Part shown: in pieces, positions 1 through 12,214 of the stretch
Layout of the letters: each line of letters begins with the position of its first letter
Numbering within the stretch: position 1 is the stretch's first letter
Assembly: GCA_033297205.1 (NCBI GenBank)
Contig: MU859232.1
Span: 1-64,000, forward strand
Source: Pseudoneurospora amorphoporcata
Lineage: Eukaryota; Ascomycota; Sordariomycetes; Sordariales; Sordariaceae
Direction of reading: 5' to 3'
Length of the DNA stretch: 64,000 nt
Notes under the pieces: model-generated
Database searches by the model: none
What the model saw: only the letters and a program-made list of their open reading frames with translations
Told to the model about the DNA's origin: nothing
Made by a program: the position numbers and the translations under genes

Positions 1-1
1 G

Positions 2-43
2 CCCCCCCCCCCCCCCCCCCCGCCCCCCCCCCCGCCCCCCCCC
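2..43. repeat. Poly-C tract
   Basis: A run of 40 C residues broken only by two G residues (positions 22 and 34). It lies at the very edge of the window. It could be a real homopolymer tract or an assembly artefact at a contig end. No gene contains it. Confidence 0.9.
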
Positions 44-44
44 A

Positions 45-1183
45 CGGCCGAACGTGTCCAAGTGCCGAAGAGGATCACAAATAGAAGAAACCGTTAAGTC
101 CCGAAATGCTTGGAGACATTTAAAGGTTATAAAAGAATGGAAGAGTCGGAATGCCCTTTTGAGTAAGAGACAAGGGAAGAGAATCGAAGGAGATTCCAAG
201 TTGCCCGATGTTGATGACATGTCATCGAGGACGAACAGCGGGGAGGGGAGGTGCGGTTGATCTCAGCTTCACGGGCTGACGGCCCACGAGCCCGCCCACG
301 AGGGGTTCGCCTTATCTTATCAGCAAGGTTGGGGCGGCCGCTGTACCTTAGGTACCTTATCCCTGTTGATCTCGTTTCCACTAAAAGAGCGTAATCCAAC
401 TGTAAGGTAGGTTTCTTTTTGAGGCTGTTCTGCCAACAGGACGGTTGCAGATCTCTTTTGGACATTCGGACATGGCGAGTTGAGATATCATTGTCACAGC
501 CGCCTTGGAGGTCCCTCGCCGTTGCCGTGGCTCGAGAGGTCGCACACGATGTTGTCAAGAGAGGAGCTTCCCATCACAGGGACACAACCAGGGCGGGAAA
601 AAAACGGAAAGTATAGAAGTCTGAAGGCAGTTTCACACGGGTCTTTTGGCAGTCTGTACAACCACAACCAAAACACAGCACCTCTGTGCGAGTTCAACCT
701 CTACGTAGACGAAGCCTCGGTCTCTCCAAATACACCAATGACAGTTCGATACATAAGTAGAAACGAATGCTACCTACAAAAGTCACGATCGATCGCCCCT
801 GAAGACTGTTTGTATGAAGACTGAGGTGGTTTTGCTTGTTGAACTTTGCGTGGCTCGGATTCGCTGGAGTGGTTAAGGTTGCCATCAAGGTTCGCTGCGC
901 CCTGGATGAATGACGATGTCATAGCGCCAATGATTTCAAAGGAGCCATTCGAAGCTTCCCGTCCATATCACTAACAGACTCACCGTTGTAGCCTTGAAAA
1001 GTCCAAACAGATCCATTCATTACTCGCTTTACCTACAAGTTCTACAACGACACAGACTGGATGAACACCCTACCCTTTCCATTCCAACAAACGACCAAAG
1101 ACCCTGCGACATCCGTCTTTACCACCTGGACTCACTTTCTTTGATACCATCGCGGCGCAAACAACAGTCTGTCTGAAAACAGT
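45..1183. other. Upstream region of the GRAM-VASt gene
   Basis: No convincing gene. Near 967-990 there is a branch-point-like ACTAAC followed by a TAG acceptor, which would fit the 3' end of an intron in the 5' untranslated region of the gene starting at 1184. The donor is not obvious. Confidence 0.5.
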
Positions 1184-4100
1184 ATGGATAACGCACCCAC
1201 CGGCTTCCAGAAGCTTATGCCCAAGGCGATAGCGGCCAAGCGACGCGACCGCCGTAGAAGACGGTCATCATTGGCAGAATCAGCGAGTCGTAGCAGCACT
1301 GGTTCGATTGGGACCGATGATGCAGTCCCAGTCCCAGTACCCGTCCCCGGATTCATACTGCAGTCCACAAGATCCACGCAGGCGCGGGCGCAGACACCCA
1401 GACCAGACTCTCTCGTCAGCCAAGCCACCTCGACGGCCGCCGAGTCCGACGAGAGATCCAACCGGCCATCCAGGTCGAGGTCGGCTAGTTTCCAAGATAA
1501 CATCAACAACCATCCGAACTCAGAATATTACCCTGACTCCCAACCGCTCTCCACGCCGGTGCCATACGAGTCGACACCGGACCCTGAATCGTAAGTGTGC
1601 TCCAGTTGCCCCAAAACTCCAAAAGCGTCCCGGTCCAGTGGCTCTCTAGGCGCTAAAGTTCGAGCGAAATGGAGAGCCTTTAGGCGACGACAGGGGATCC
1701 AAGTTCCAGGATGACGGAGCCGTAATGCACGTCTCCACCACAAAGACATTGGGAACCGTCTCTCCCACTCATGGCTCTGCGCCTCCCCCGTGTTGCCAGA
1801 GAAGGATACCTCTACAATACAATAATAACAACCTCACAAACCCTCTTCCTGTCCTCAACATTATCCTCGGCCCAACATTCCTTCTTCCTTTTGTTTCATC
1901 CTCCCCCCATCCCTCCCTTTCCAGGTTTCTTTGTATATCGTCATCATCTTTGGCTGGCCCCAATCTCCCGTTCCGCTCTCCCAGAACTGACAGTCCGGTT
2001 TCTATTTCAGTGCCAGCGCGTCAGTCCGCCCCACCCCAATCTCGACCCATCCTTCCCAGATTGGACATTTGACGACGTCGTCACCGCTGGTGCAGGCCCA
2101 GCATCTTCCAGAAGTCCAAACTGCCGATTCAAACCTCTCCGACCTGTCGATTTGCTCCTCGACCAAGCCTGCAGCTAGCATCGACAGTCTCGAGTCCGCA
2201 TATTCTGCCAAGCGTGCTGACACGACAATCGAACCAACCGACACTCTGCCCCAACGCCGAGTAAAGGACATCTTACGATCGAGAGAAGGCAGCACAGAGC
2301 AGTTCCTCAACATCACTGTTACCGATACAGACACCATCCCGAGCGCTTCGCAAAACACCACTGGATCTGTAACGGATACCCTGAACAAGGCAGCAGACCG
2401 AACCCGCCGACTCTCGCAAAGCCAAAAACCCGAGCCTCTTGTTCCTCCGCAAACGCCACCAAAGTCGACTACCAATTCAGCAACGCCGGCTATCGTTAAC
2501 ACCCCTCCTACGCCAACTGATCGTAGTGCGCCTGATCTATCAGCGAAGAACAGCCCAGTAGCTGCAGCTCCATCGAGCCCGCGCAGAAACCCGCATGCGC
2601 TGGTAGGAAACATGAGTTCACCACGCGGAAGAAGCAGGGCCGGTTCCGGTAGTCATGTTCCGAGCAAACTGTCCAACATCACCTCCGCTCCCCTAACGCC
2701 AACTCCCGAAAACCCGAACAATCCAACTGCGAACTTCTTTTCTTCCATGTTCTCGGCTGTTCAGAACACAGCAAACACATTAAGCAGCACAATCTCAAGC
2801 GCGAACTTGGCACCCGGGAACGGCAAGAACAGATCTGTGTCAAGTTTCACAAGTCACCAAGGAGGCAGTAATAACGACGTCGATAACGTGGAAGTTGAAT
2901 CAGCTACGGAAGCCTTTCCCGGCGCAGATATGGGGTCTAAGGAGCCTGCGGTCAAGACGCTTGGGAATGGCGACCTCAGTCTCAGCCACCTCGGCATAGT
3001 TGACCCGCCACCGACAGCCCCCGCTCCGGCAACTATCAAAGTCACCGAACACGAAGCTCGAGGCAGATCCGAGTCTGCTCCTGTCGATGCCAATGCCAAT
3101 GCCGAGCTTGTGCTGCCTGAAGACGCGAATTTCTACCGGACCCGGTCGCTCCATGAGCCGCCCGCCACCGGGGAACGCACAACACCGAACGGGAGCGTAT
3201 ACGAAGGCAAGACAGGATCGGGAGTTCATCGCAGCGGTAGCATTCGGAGCGCTATTAGCAGGCGAAGGAAACGTGCTACCAGTGCCGTCTCGGGGACAAG
3301 CGGGAACACAGTCGCTGCAGCAATTGCCGCTGCTAATGGCACGGCGCCTCTCGCAAATGCCCCCAAGCTTACCGGATTCGCAGTTGCCAATAAGAAGCGT
3401 AACCGGGACTTCCACACCCTCTTCAAGAGTGTTCCAGACGACGATTACCTGATTGAGGACTACAGCTGTGCCATTCAGCGTGATATCCTTGCCCACGGTA
3501 GGCTATACGTTTCTGAAGGCCACTTATGCTTCAGCAGTAATATTTTCGGATGGGTCACAACCTTGGTCATGAGCTTCGATGAGATTGTTGCTGTTGAAAA
3601 AAGAATGACAGCCCTTGTTTTCAAAAACGGCTTGGAAATCTCCACCCTTCATGCCAAGCACGTTTTCGCCTCGTTTACTAGCCGCGATAGCACTTACGAC
3701 CTGATTGTCAAGATTTGGAAACTGGGTCATCCTCACTTGCAGAGCTCGCTCAATGGGGTTCGGCTGGAAGGCACTGGCGGGGACAGGACCGAAAAGATCG
3801 ACGAAACCGAAGTCGTATCGGCACCAGAAGGTGGCAGCGATTCCGGATCCGACGACGACAGCGATAGTGATGGCGAGGACGACGTTTACGACGAGGATGA
3901 GGACAACGAAGATGAGCAAGATGGAACACAGGTATCAGACGTTGGCGCAGCAGATGCCTCCGGGGAACAGGCAGTTTCACGGAAGCCGTCAGGAATGGTG
4001 GGTCTCGGCAGCACCGACAACAAGGACGATACAGCGCAAACTGCCGTCGCGGACGATTTCCCTGGTCCTAAAACCCATTCACCAACCGAGTGCGGAGACG

Positions 4101-5358
4101 TCGACACCCATTACGAGAGAGTTATAGGAGACGATGTCGTTCCCGCGCCACTGGGTAAGGTCTACAACCTCCTGTTCGGCGCACCATCGTCAGCCTGGAT
4201 GACGAAGTTTCTTCTTAACGACCAGAAGTGCTTTGAAATCAACATCGATGATAAGAATGGTCTCAACGACGAGCAAAAGACAAGGACATACAACTTTATC
4301 AAGCCTTTGAATGCTTCCATCGGACCTAAGCAGACAAAATGCATGGTTACCGAACAACTTGACAGTCTCGATTTCGAAAAGGCTGTGAACGTTACAGTTT
4401 CGACGCAGAATCCGGATGTACCAAATGGCAACCTCTTTGTGGTCAAGACCAAGTACTGTCTCTCTTGGGCTGAAAACAACGCAACAAGAGTCCAAATCAA
4501 CTGCACGATCGAATGGTCTGGCAAGAGTTGGATTAAAGGTACATCTTACTCTCTTTGCTCTTCCCAACTAAACTTGGACATTGCTAACACTCTACAGGCG
4601 CAATTGAACGTGGCGCCAACGATGGCCAAGCACAATACGCTAAAGACCTTTTCGTGGCGCTCAAGGCTGCCGTCTCATCTCGTGCTCGCTCTAATACCCT
4701 AACCAATGGTGTGGCACCGGGCAAAGGCAAGAAGCGAGGCCGCAAGAGCAAGGCTGCCGCTGTGCCGACTAGTGATGCAGAAAGCGTCAAGCACACACCG
4801 GCCAAGAAGCAGGACTGGGGGCTACTGGAACCCCTTCGTCCATTCTTGGGTCCTATTGTGGATATCCTGCGTCCAGTCCTTACTGGAAATATTCTCTACG
4901 GTGTGCTGGTAGGACTCCTGGTCTCAACATGGTTTCGATTTGGCATGAACAGTCCTCGCTCCGGCTCAGTCATAGTCCCAGGCCGTGGAGACCTGATGGG
5001 ATACACAAACTATCCGCAGAGAGTCGCAGCGTACGAGGAGATGTGGAGGAGAGAAGAGAGCGATCTGTGGGACTGGATCGAGGACCGAGCAGGTCTAGAC
5101 AGGTTGCACGGTGGCGGTGGAGTCGGCCTCGTGGGAAGTGAGGAAAGAGGCGGAAGTGGAATGGGCGTCAGGAAACCAGCCAACGGGAGGAGAAAGCGAG
5201 AGGCGGAGTACAGGACCGCGGAAGAAAAGTTGAGGGAGGAGAAGATGAACGAACGAGAGGTCCAAGAGGCCATCAGGGTTACCGAGGAGAGGTTGAAGGT
5301 TTTGAAGGCGGTTATGGAAAGGAATTCCGCTGCTGAAAAGGTTGATGGGCTTAAGTGA
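1184..5358 (+). CDS. GRAM and VASt domain sterol-transfer protein (Lam/Ltc family)
   Basis: Three exons, 1184-1590, 2011-4538 and 4598-5358, give 1231 residues. Intron 1 (420 nt) has GTAAGT and a TTTCAG acceptor; intron 2 (59 nt) ends GCTAACACTCTACAG. Both keep frame. The first 600 residues are low-complexity Ser/Pro/Thr. A GRAM domain follows at about 600-715 (core ILAHGRLYVSEGHLCFSSN), then a very acidic linker, a VASt (StART-like) domain at about 835-1010, a basic GKGKKRGRKSK patch, one transmembrane helix near 1073-1093 (ILYGVLVGLLVSTWF) and a charged tail. This is the architecture of the yeast Lam/Ltc and animal GRAMD1/Aster proteins, which sit in the ER at membrane contact sites and carry sterol between bilayers. 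Yeast Lam2/Lam4 have two VASt domains; only one is seen here, as in Lam5/Lam6. The family call is firm; which Lam orthologue it is cannot be decided. Confidence 0.9.
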
Positions 5359-6165
5359 GAGCTTAGCTCGGTCGCTAACCACAGCAACAAGACGCTGTTA
5401 TCTTTTTCTTTGTCTTTTCTTTTTTTTCACTCCCTGGGTTGGGAGGAAGGAAGGAGGTTCTTTGGACATGAACAAAACTTCGTCCTTCATTCAGGATGAC
5501 ATCCCTATGCCGAGAGTATGTGGGACACTACTGATGATGTTATCTATACATATTGCATACCTTACGGATCAAACATTTCTTTGTTGAAGCATATCTTTTC
5601 TTACACCATCTACTAGACTAGCTTATGGCGGGACGTCCGAAGTTTCCAAAGTGGCTTCTGAGCCGATTCATAGCATTTTTATTTTGTTGATAAATTGGTT
5701 TTTCGTCGTCTGTTGACGCAATGACTGTATACTATGGGAACACTTAAAGCACACCCCGCTCACGGCACATCTCCAGCCTAGTTACTTTGTCTTCCAGTTT
5801 ATCCCGGTGAAGCTCTCATTGACCGAGCCTAGACGGCCCGAGATAAATGAGAACATCGTGAAGGCTCTCGAGAGGTTGGTCAAAGGGCCCCTCGCTAGGA
5901 GGAATCCCGCAGCGACATGCAGCTTGACCCCGCTGCGGGGAGGGCACTTTCAGGGGCTGGGTGATCAGGGCGTTCTCGCGTTCGTCTCAACTTTGATTTG
6001 TTGCGACGGGAGAGTTTCAAACAACTTTTTGCTTCAACAAGCTACCACGAGCAGAAGCTAAACACCACTTCGAAGGTTCATATAAACACCCAAGAGGTCC
6101 GGTAAAACAACTTCAGAATACCTCCATACAACCACTACAAAGCAAAACAACGCCCGACCCCGACA
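5359..6165. other. Intergenic, GRAM-VASt gene to decapping gene
   Basis: About 0.8 kb holding the 3' end of the upstream gene and the promoter of the next one. Short reading frames only; nothing else recognised. Confidence 0.6.
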
Positions 6166-7300
6166 ATGTCCGACGTCAAAGCCAACGCGGAGGTTCTTGT
6201 GCCCAAGTTCAAGTTTGAGAGGCAGTTGAACCAAGGTGCGTGACCGTTCTACATATCTCATACAACATAGATTTGTCACACACTTCGACGCGTTTCACTC
6301 GATTGACCGATAATGCTAAGAGGGGCCGGCTAGATGCCTCACCAACAACAGAATTAATGTATACTAACATCCTAACCCCTCCTCAACAGACCAAGCCGGC
6401 CGCCGCACCACCCTCCTAGGCACTATCGACTCGCAGCCCGCCCTATTAGTTCTCGAACGCGCTCCCTTCCCGTCTTCAACCGACTACCTCTCCTCTGCTC
6501 CCTTGACCCTCCGCACGCTCAAGAACTTGGGAGCCAACGACATCTACCACTGGTACATGGCCAGCAGCGGCGCGATACCTAATGCCGAGGATGACTTCTC
6601 CGACCTCAAAATCAACCTCATCTTCCCCTGCACCCCCAAACACATAGCCAAGTACTCCCGCCAAGCAGTCCGCTACGTATCCGAGACCCCCCAGATCTAC
6701 CGGGACCACGTGCGTCCGTACATGCAAGCACAGCGCGAATCGGGCCGGCTGAACTGGGCCTTCAACATTGTTGAAGGAAAAAAAGAAGTCGAGGACGTGA
6801 TCTACCGGACTCCTTACGGGGAAGACACCGAGGATGAAGGGTTCCTGTTGCTTCCCGACCTGAACTGGGACCGCAAGACGCTGGATGCGCTTCACCTGCT
6901 GGGACTGGTGGAGAGGAGAGATATCTGGAGCTTGAGAGATCTCAAGAAGAAGCATGTGCCGTTTTTGAGGCACATGAAGAAAAAGTTCATTGAGGCTACG
7001 ACGAAGGTTTATCCGAGCATTGAGGAGGATCAACTGAAGTTGTACGTGCACTACCAGCCTACGTATTATCACTTTCACATTCACATTGTGCATGTGCAGC
7101 TAGAGGCGGGCGCAACGCAGGCGGTTGGGAAAGCGGTGGGGTTCGATAGCATTATTGAGACGTTGGAGGTTATGGAGGGGGATGGGGAGGCGGGGATGGA
7201 TAAGTTGACCATGTGTTACACCCTGGGCGAGGAGAGTGATTTGTGGAAGGAGGTTTTTGGGCCGTTGAAGAAGAAGGAGAAGGAACAGCAGCAGCAGTAA
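6166..7300 (+). CDS. dcs1: Scavenger mRNA-decapping enzyme DcpS (HIT family)
   Basis: Two exons, 6166-6235 and 6390-7300, give 326 residues. The 154-nt intron has a GTGCGT donor and a TACTAAC branch site; the first exon codes only 23 residues plus one base. The C-terminal half carries the HIT signature as HFHIHIVH near residues 249-256, with the central histidine as expected catalytic nucleophile. The N-terminal part (LLGTIDSQPALLVLERAPFP) matches the DcpS swapped-dimer domain. Family members hydrolyse the m7GpppN cap left after 3'-to-5' mRNA decay, releasing m7GMP. Length matches the family (about 340 residues). The C-terminus ends in a short Lys/Glu/Gln run. The gene converges on the GILT-like gene, with 67 bp between the stop codons. 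Confidence 0.93.
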
Positions 7301-7367
7301 CAGCAACAAAAAGACGAGGGAGAGGAACTGAAGAATTGAATTAAGGTGGACTAATTAGGTAGGTTGT

Positions 7368-8407
7368 TTAGTTCTCACGTCTGTACAGCTTCTCCACCGC
7401 CAGGACTAGGTCGTTAACGCTGGAGCCATGAGGGCAGTCGGACCACTGGCCGCCGTCGCGGATGCAAAAGATCTCATCGTCGAGGCGGACGGTGCAGCTT
7501 TTCGTTACACCAGCCTGGAGAAGAGGGAAGAAATATGTTAGGTACCGTATAATACCATTACGACGGAGTGATTTTGGGTGCGGGATAAGGTAAGGGGAAC
7601 AACGGGGCAAAACGTACATCGGCACTTCTCTTGACACTGTCTTTGAGCAGACGCATGCCCAAGGCACCGTCGTCCTTGGTAGCACATTGGTTGAGCTGGT
7701 CAAAATCGATGGCGTGCTCGAGCGCGCAGTCCTCGATCAAGCTCCGCTGGGGAATCTCATCGTAGTTCCTGGTTAAACACATAGTGAAGCCAAGGAAGAT
7801 CTTGGGATCGGGGTACAGCTTCTGGGCGCAAAGCTCAATGATGTTTCCAAGGCCTGAAAAGACAACAATCAGTCATGTCAGTCTCCACTCATGACACGCC
7901 CGCCCTGTCCGTTTCCCAGAATGGGAAGGGAATCTTCCACTTACACTCTTCCGGGCCATGCTTGCAAGCAACCCCATCATCGCTGTTGGTCGGTGTTCCG
8001 ATAAACGACAAGGTAAAGTTGACCTTGGTATAAACCCTCTGCATCGCAGGCAGAACCATCTCCCTAAGACAGTCTCGCGCGTCGGGGCATTTGCTCATGA
8101 TGTGCGCCTCGAGGGCTACCGGTTCGTGCTCGGCATTGGCGGTGGGCGGTATGGTGATTGTGTTTATGGTCGATAGACCTAGGAGCGACCATTCCGATAG
8201 AGCATCGTTGTCGTCGAGGTCCATGTCCATATCAAACCCGCACAGGGTCCATACCATCACCATTAGGCATACCGCAACGAGGATGCGACGAAGGACGTGT
8301 TTATCGCGGCCATTTCGGCTGTTGTTCCTGTTGGTGGTTTCGGATGGAATCGGTGGTGGATTGGTGGTAGTCGGTGTTGTCGTTGGTAGTATGGGTTTTT
8401 CGTCCAT
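7368..8407 (-). CDS. GILT-family thiol reductase-like membrane protein
   Basis: Three exons on the minus strand (8407-7945, 7853-7618, 7514-7368) give 281 residues; donors GTAAGT and GTACGT, acceptors TTTTCAG and CTCCAG, phases consistent. A Thr/Pro/Asn-rich N-terminus leads to one hydrophobic segment near residues 42-58 (ILVAVCLMVMVWTLCGF), likely a signal anchor. The GILT domain follows: EAHIMSKCPDARDCL, then NFTLSFIGTP, GPEEC, a GNIIELCAQ segment and further cysteines. GILT enzymes reduce disulfides in acidic compartments through a CxxC pair; here the cysteines at that place are spaced C-x5-C, so activity is not assured. The fungal role is unknown. It shares a 992-bp divergent promoter with the hexokinase gene. 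Confidence 0.85.
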
Positions 8408-9399
8408 GTTTTCAATATGATAATAGAATAACTATTTCTTTGTCGTATAGTGATATCGTCTATCACTGCTGGTTGATGTGATACAAAATGTCGAATGGTG
8501 GACAAAGGTCAAGAGTTGAAGTCTGGGGAAAAGAGAAAGAGGAGGCGGCAGATCTGATGTTGGGGTCCAAAGACATCGTCACTCGGATGGGTCACGGTCA
8601 TCCACAGTGGAGACAGGCGCGATAAACATGGAGTTGTAAGAAAATATGGGGTTTGAACCACGCTAACAATCAAACGAGTATCAATAGGTACATTTTCACC
8701 GCTAAAGACATTAGGCAGGTACCCCACTCCACCTCGCGAACCTCGATTGTGTCGTCCCGAATGGAGGCAAGTGTGCTAACAAATAATTCAGGGACCTCCT
8801 CGACCTGTTACGCTGCAACGGACTGAGTTTGTGCCGGTAATCTATCTGTTACATGCGACCAACCGCAACCAACCGCAACCCGTCGACGCCAAACCCCCGC
8901 AAAATCATATCAGCCTTGCCTGCCATTGTGTTGGGATGGAAAGCGGCATGCTGATTGCTCCCGCCCGGGTCTTTGTGGCCAGTTGCAAATTGCTGGTTGT
9001 TGGTTGGTAAGTTACGCTTTGTACGGTTGGTACCTAAACTCGGATGGATGTTTCCGATGTCACGTATCATTGACCTCCTAGCCTGTCCCCTCCGTCCTCC
9101 GCGACAATCCACAACATCCTCCACAATCCCATCCAACTTGATCCTCCCTGAGCCATGGACTTTACTTGATTCAATCTAAAGCCCGAGTAAGCGCTCGTGA
9201 TTCATGGCCTACAACCAAGTCTGCCCAGCCTCCGACTATTGAATCGACGGCGTTGTATAAAAACCCATGCCGCAGCCTCCTCTCAGCCTCGCCTTAAGCT
9301 TCCAGGGCGATCACCTTAATCTCGACAAGACATGAGAACGCGGCATCGTCAACTAGCAACCAGACCTCCCTCACCACCACAGAACAAAAGTTAGCAATC
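8408..9399. other. Divergent promoter, GILT-like and hexokinase genes
   Basis: 992 bp between two start codons facing away from each other. It holds the TATA box described separately. No gene seen. Confidence 0.6.
9256..9263 (+). promoter_or_regulatory. TATA box of the hexokinase gene
   Basis: TATAAAAA, 137 bp upstream of the ATG at 9400, in the right orientation. The match to the consensus is strong; no transcript start is shown by the sequence. Confidence 0.55.
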
Positions 9400-11127
9400 A
9401 TGTCACCCTCGGCTGTGACCACTATCAGCCAGTTTCTGGGGCCCTTGGCTCTGGACAACCATGTTGCTTTGAAGCTCTCCAGGGAATTCTATACCAACTT
9501 CAAATACTTGTCTGCCGAGTCTTTGGACCAGTTCCTACCGACTCCTATATCGATGTCCATCTTGAGGCCCGTGGGGCGCCAGAGCACCGGTCGGTATGTT
9601 CGCTATATTATCCATCGATGTTCCTGTTAAGCATGGGATTTTGCCAGTGGCACGGGGCCGCAATGGCGCCTTATCCAATATCTCGGCACTTGCAAAGTCG
9701 AGGTGGTAGCTTGCTGACGATGTGACATATAGCTTCCTTGCTATGGACATGTAGGATGCCCCCCAAAACTCTCCCGGTATTCACCCAAAACAGTACTTGA
9801 TATTGACTTTCGACTTAGTGGTGGCTCAAATTTGCGAGTGGGCTTCGTGGAGCTCCTACCTGACGGCCAAGACCGTCGTCTAAATCGTCTCCTCGAGCAG
9901 TCATGGCCTATCCTGGATAACCTGAAGAACGAGAACTCAGAGCGTCTCTTTGGCTGGGTTGGAGAGCACATAGCACAGGTGGTTCGTGAAGGATGTGAAG
10001 CCTGGGGGTTATCTGCCGAGGAAGAGTTACCCATGGGCGTCACCTTCAGCTTTCCAATGAAGCAGACCTCGCTTTCCGAAGCCACTCTGATGGCTATGGG
10101 CAAGGGCTTCGCCATCACATCAGATCTTGACCTCGGCGGTCACCTTCTCAAGGGATATGAACAGCACAGGACAACCGACCTACCGCCTATAAAGATCACC
10201 GCTATTACCAACGACGCTGTGGCTACATTGGTATCCTTTGTATACCAATATCCAGCCGCGCCGAACCAAAAAGCAGCCATGGGCCTCATCGTCGGCACTG
10301 GATGCAACGCTACGATACCCCTAAAGCTGAGCAGTCTGCACCAAAACAAATTCCCCGATCTGATCAGTGTTCAGCAGGACCAGGACCTCTTGAACGTCCC
10401 GATTGCGGTGAACACAGAATGGAGCATCAACGGGTCAGCAGAGCCGCTACGGATGCTTGGATTGATCAGTCGTTGGGACGAAGAGCTGGACAAGGCAGGC
10501 GAAGCCCCCGGTTTTCAGCCATTGGAGTACATGACGGCTGGTCGTTATCTGGGCGAGTTGGCTAGGCTCATATTTGTGGACTTCTTGACCACTATCCATG
10601 GCGTCTCGCCCGACGACCTGCCGCAGAGGCTTCACCAGCGCTTTGGTCTTTCCACGACCTTCCTCAGCCATTTTTACCCGAAGAGCCATAAGGGTGATAT
10701 TCTGGAGCAGCTACAGAAAGAGTTCGACTTGAGCGCGGATACGACATTTACGTGGATATCCGACCATGCGGACGCCCTATATCGGATAGCCAAGGCTATC
10801 CAAACACGAGCAGCAGGCATTGTCGCGGCAGCCACCATTGGACTTTTGCGCTGCGCGGACGAGATTCCTAACTCGCCAGGGACAGTCGAGGGCAACACTA
10901 TCGGCAGGGGCATTGTCGATGAGCTTGTGGTCGGATACACTGGCGGCTGTATACAGCACTTCCAAGACTACTTGAAAGACACACAAGCCTTCTTGGATTT
11001 TATCACGCAGGAAGAATTCGCCGCTGGAGGGAAACAAATACGGGTAACTTTGGAGCCCTGTCATGATGGGGGAATTACTGGCGCGGGAATCTTGGTGCCT
11101 GCTGCTTTGGCTAGCACCCAGGCGTAA
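9400..11127 (+). CDS. Atypical hexokinase, probable N-acetylglucosamine kinase
   Basis: Three exons, 9400-9593, 9733-9750 and 9819-11127, give 506 residues. The middle exon is only 18 nt; including it restores the hexokinase phosphate-1 motif as FLAMDIGGSNLRVGFVEL near residues 66-83, and all phases then agree. Other hexokinase marks: the TNDAVATL segment with the catalytic-base Asp near residue 200, GTGCNATI (phosphate-2) and NTEWSING. The stretch LSEATLMAMGKGFAIT and the EWSING motif are closer to fungal GlcNAc kinases than to glycolytic hexokinases. Such enzymes phosphorylate GlcNAc from chitin breakdown to GlcNAc-6-phosphate. Neighbours are not GlcNAc-catabolism genes, so the substrate is inferred from motifs only. 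Some hexokinase-like fungal proteins are regulatory; that remains possible. Confidence 0.88.
9733..9750 (+). other. 18-nt microexon in the hexokinase gene
   Basis: Flanked by ATATAG on the left and GTAGGA on the right. It completes an Arg codon and codes Phe-Leu-Ala-Met-Asp plus two bases of an Ile codon. Without it the phosphate-binding motif loses its start. Flanking introns are 139 and 68 nt. Confidence 0.85.
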
Positions 11128-12214
11128 GCTTTCGGTTCTGATAATGGATGGGACATGGTTCTATGTGGAAGGAAAGCTCAGTAGCCGGCGTTCGAGGCCA
11201 TAGAGGAGGGATAATACAGGGTAGAAAGAGCCATCATTTTTTCACTCGAATGAATGGTTATATCCGTCCACCGCATATGAGACATGTTAGTTGTCTCCAG
11301 AGAGCAACGTGACCTGATAGTTACCTCAAAATTGGGGCAGAAAGCACCAATTACACCACCGCACTCCGTTACACATTACCTACCTTTGACACCCTCGGTT
11401 ACCGGCTCCCATACTTCAACATTTCAAACAGACAAAGAGGGGTTACATGAGCTGAAGAATGGTCTTGGCATAGATTTTAAGAACACAATGACCGATGAAA
11501 TAAAAGTTGTGGTAACGTCCCATCTCGGCCTCCGCACCCACTTTCTGAGACCCCGGGCTAGAAGCCATTCGGGTCATGCACTGCACCGAGAGGCCAGGGT
11601 GGTCTAGCCCACTGGAACCCGCTAGACCGCTTTTAACCTCGCCCTCCCACACAAGCCCTGACAGAGGGGATCACCACTCTACGAAGCCCGGGCATCGGAG
11701 CTTGCGGGGGGCGGGTGATGAATTTGGCGGCGAAGAACTTGGTCACCCGACAACGAGGATGGTTCACTGAAATGTCTTGGTTTTTACGCGGGACGACCCG
11801 TCGTGTATCATTATTGTGAACCAAGCACGCGGTGCTCATTGAACTTCCAACCACAACGGGCCTGGATCTGCAGAAAATTCAAAGAAGCTAGAAAATGTGA
11901 GGCAAACGGAAAACATCCGGTGAAAAAAAACGGGCGAAATAACCAAGAAAACGAATGGGGGAGGTTCCGGTTAGTAGTAGGGATCTTTAAAGTGGATATT
12001 AATTGAATTGTCAAGCAGGCATCGATCGCAATGTTGTTTCGATGTGACTGTCAGCTCGGATCCTCTCAACTTCTTCTCTTTTTTCTCACTTTTCTTTTCC
12101 TAACCCTCATCTTCAACCGTGCTCTCACATTCTTTAACCTCCAGTTTTCCATGTGGCACTTCACACACGACGGGAACCCCATGAAACACCATCAATAACA
12201 ACAACCTCACAACA
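11128..12214. other. Intergenic, hexokinase to tail-anchored protein gene
   Basis: About 1.1 kb with no convincing reading frame. A pyrimidine-rich stretch at about 12064-12105 lies 110-150 bp before the ATG at 12215 and is typical of fungal core promoters. Confidence 0.5.
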
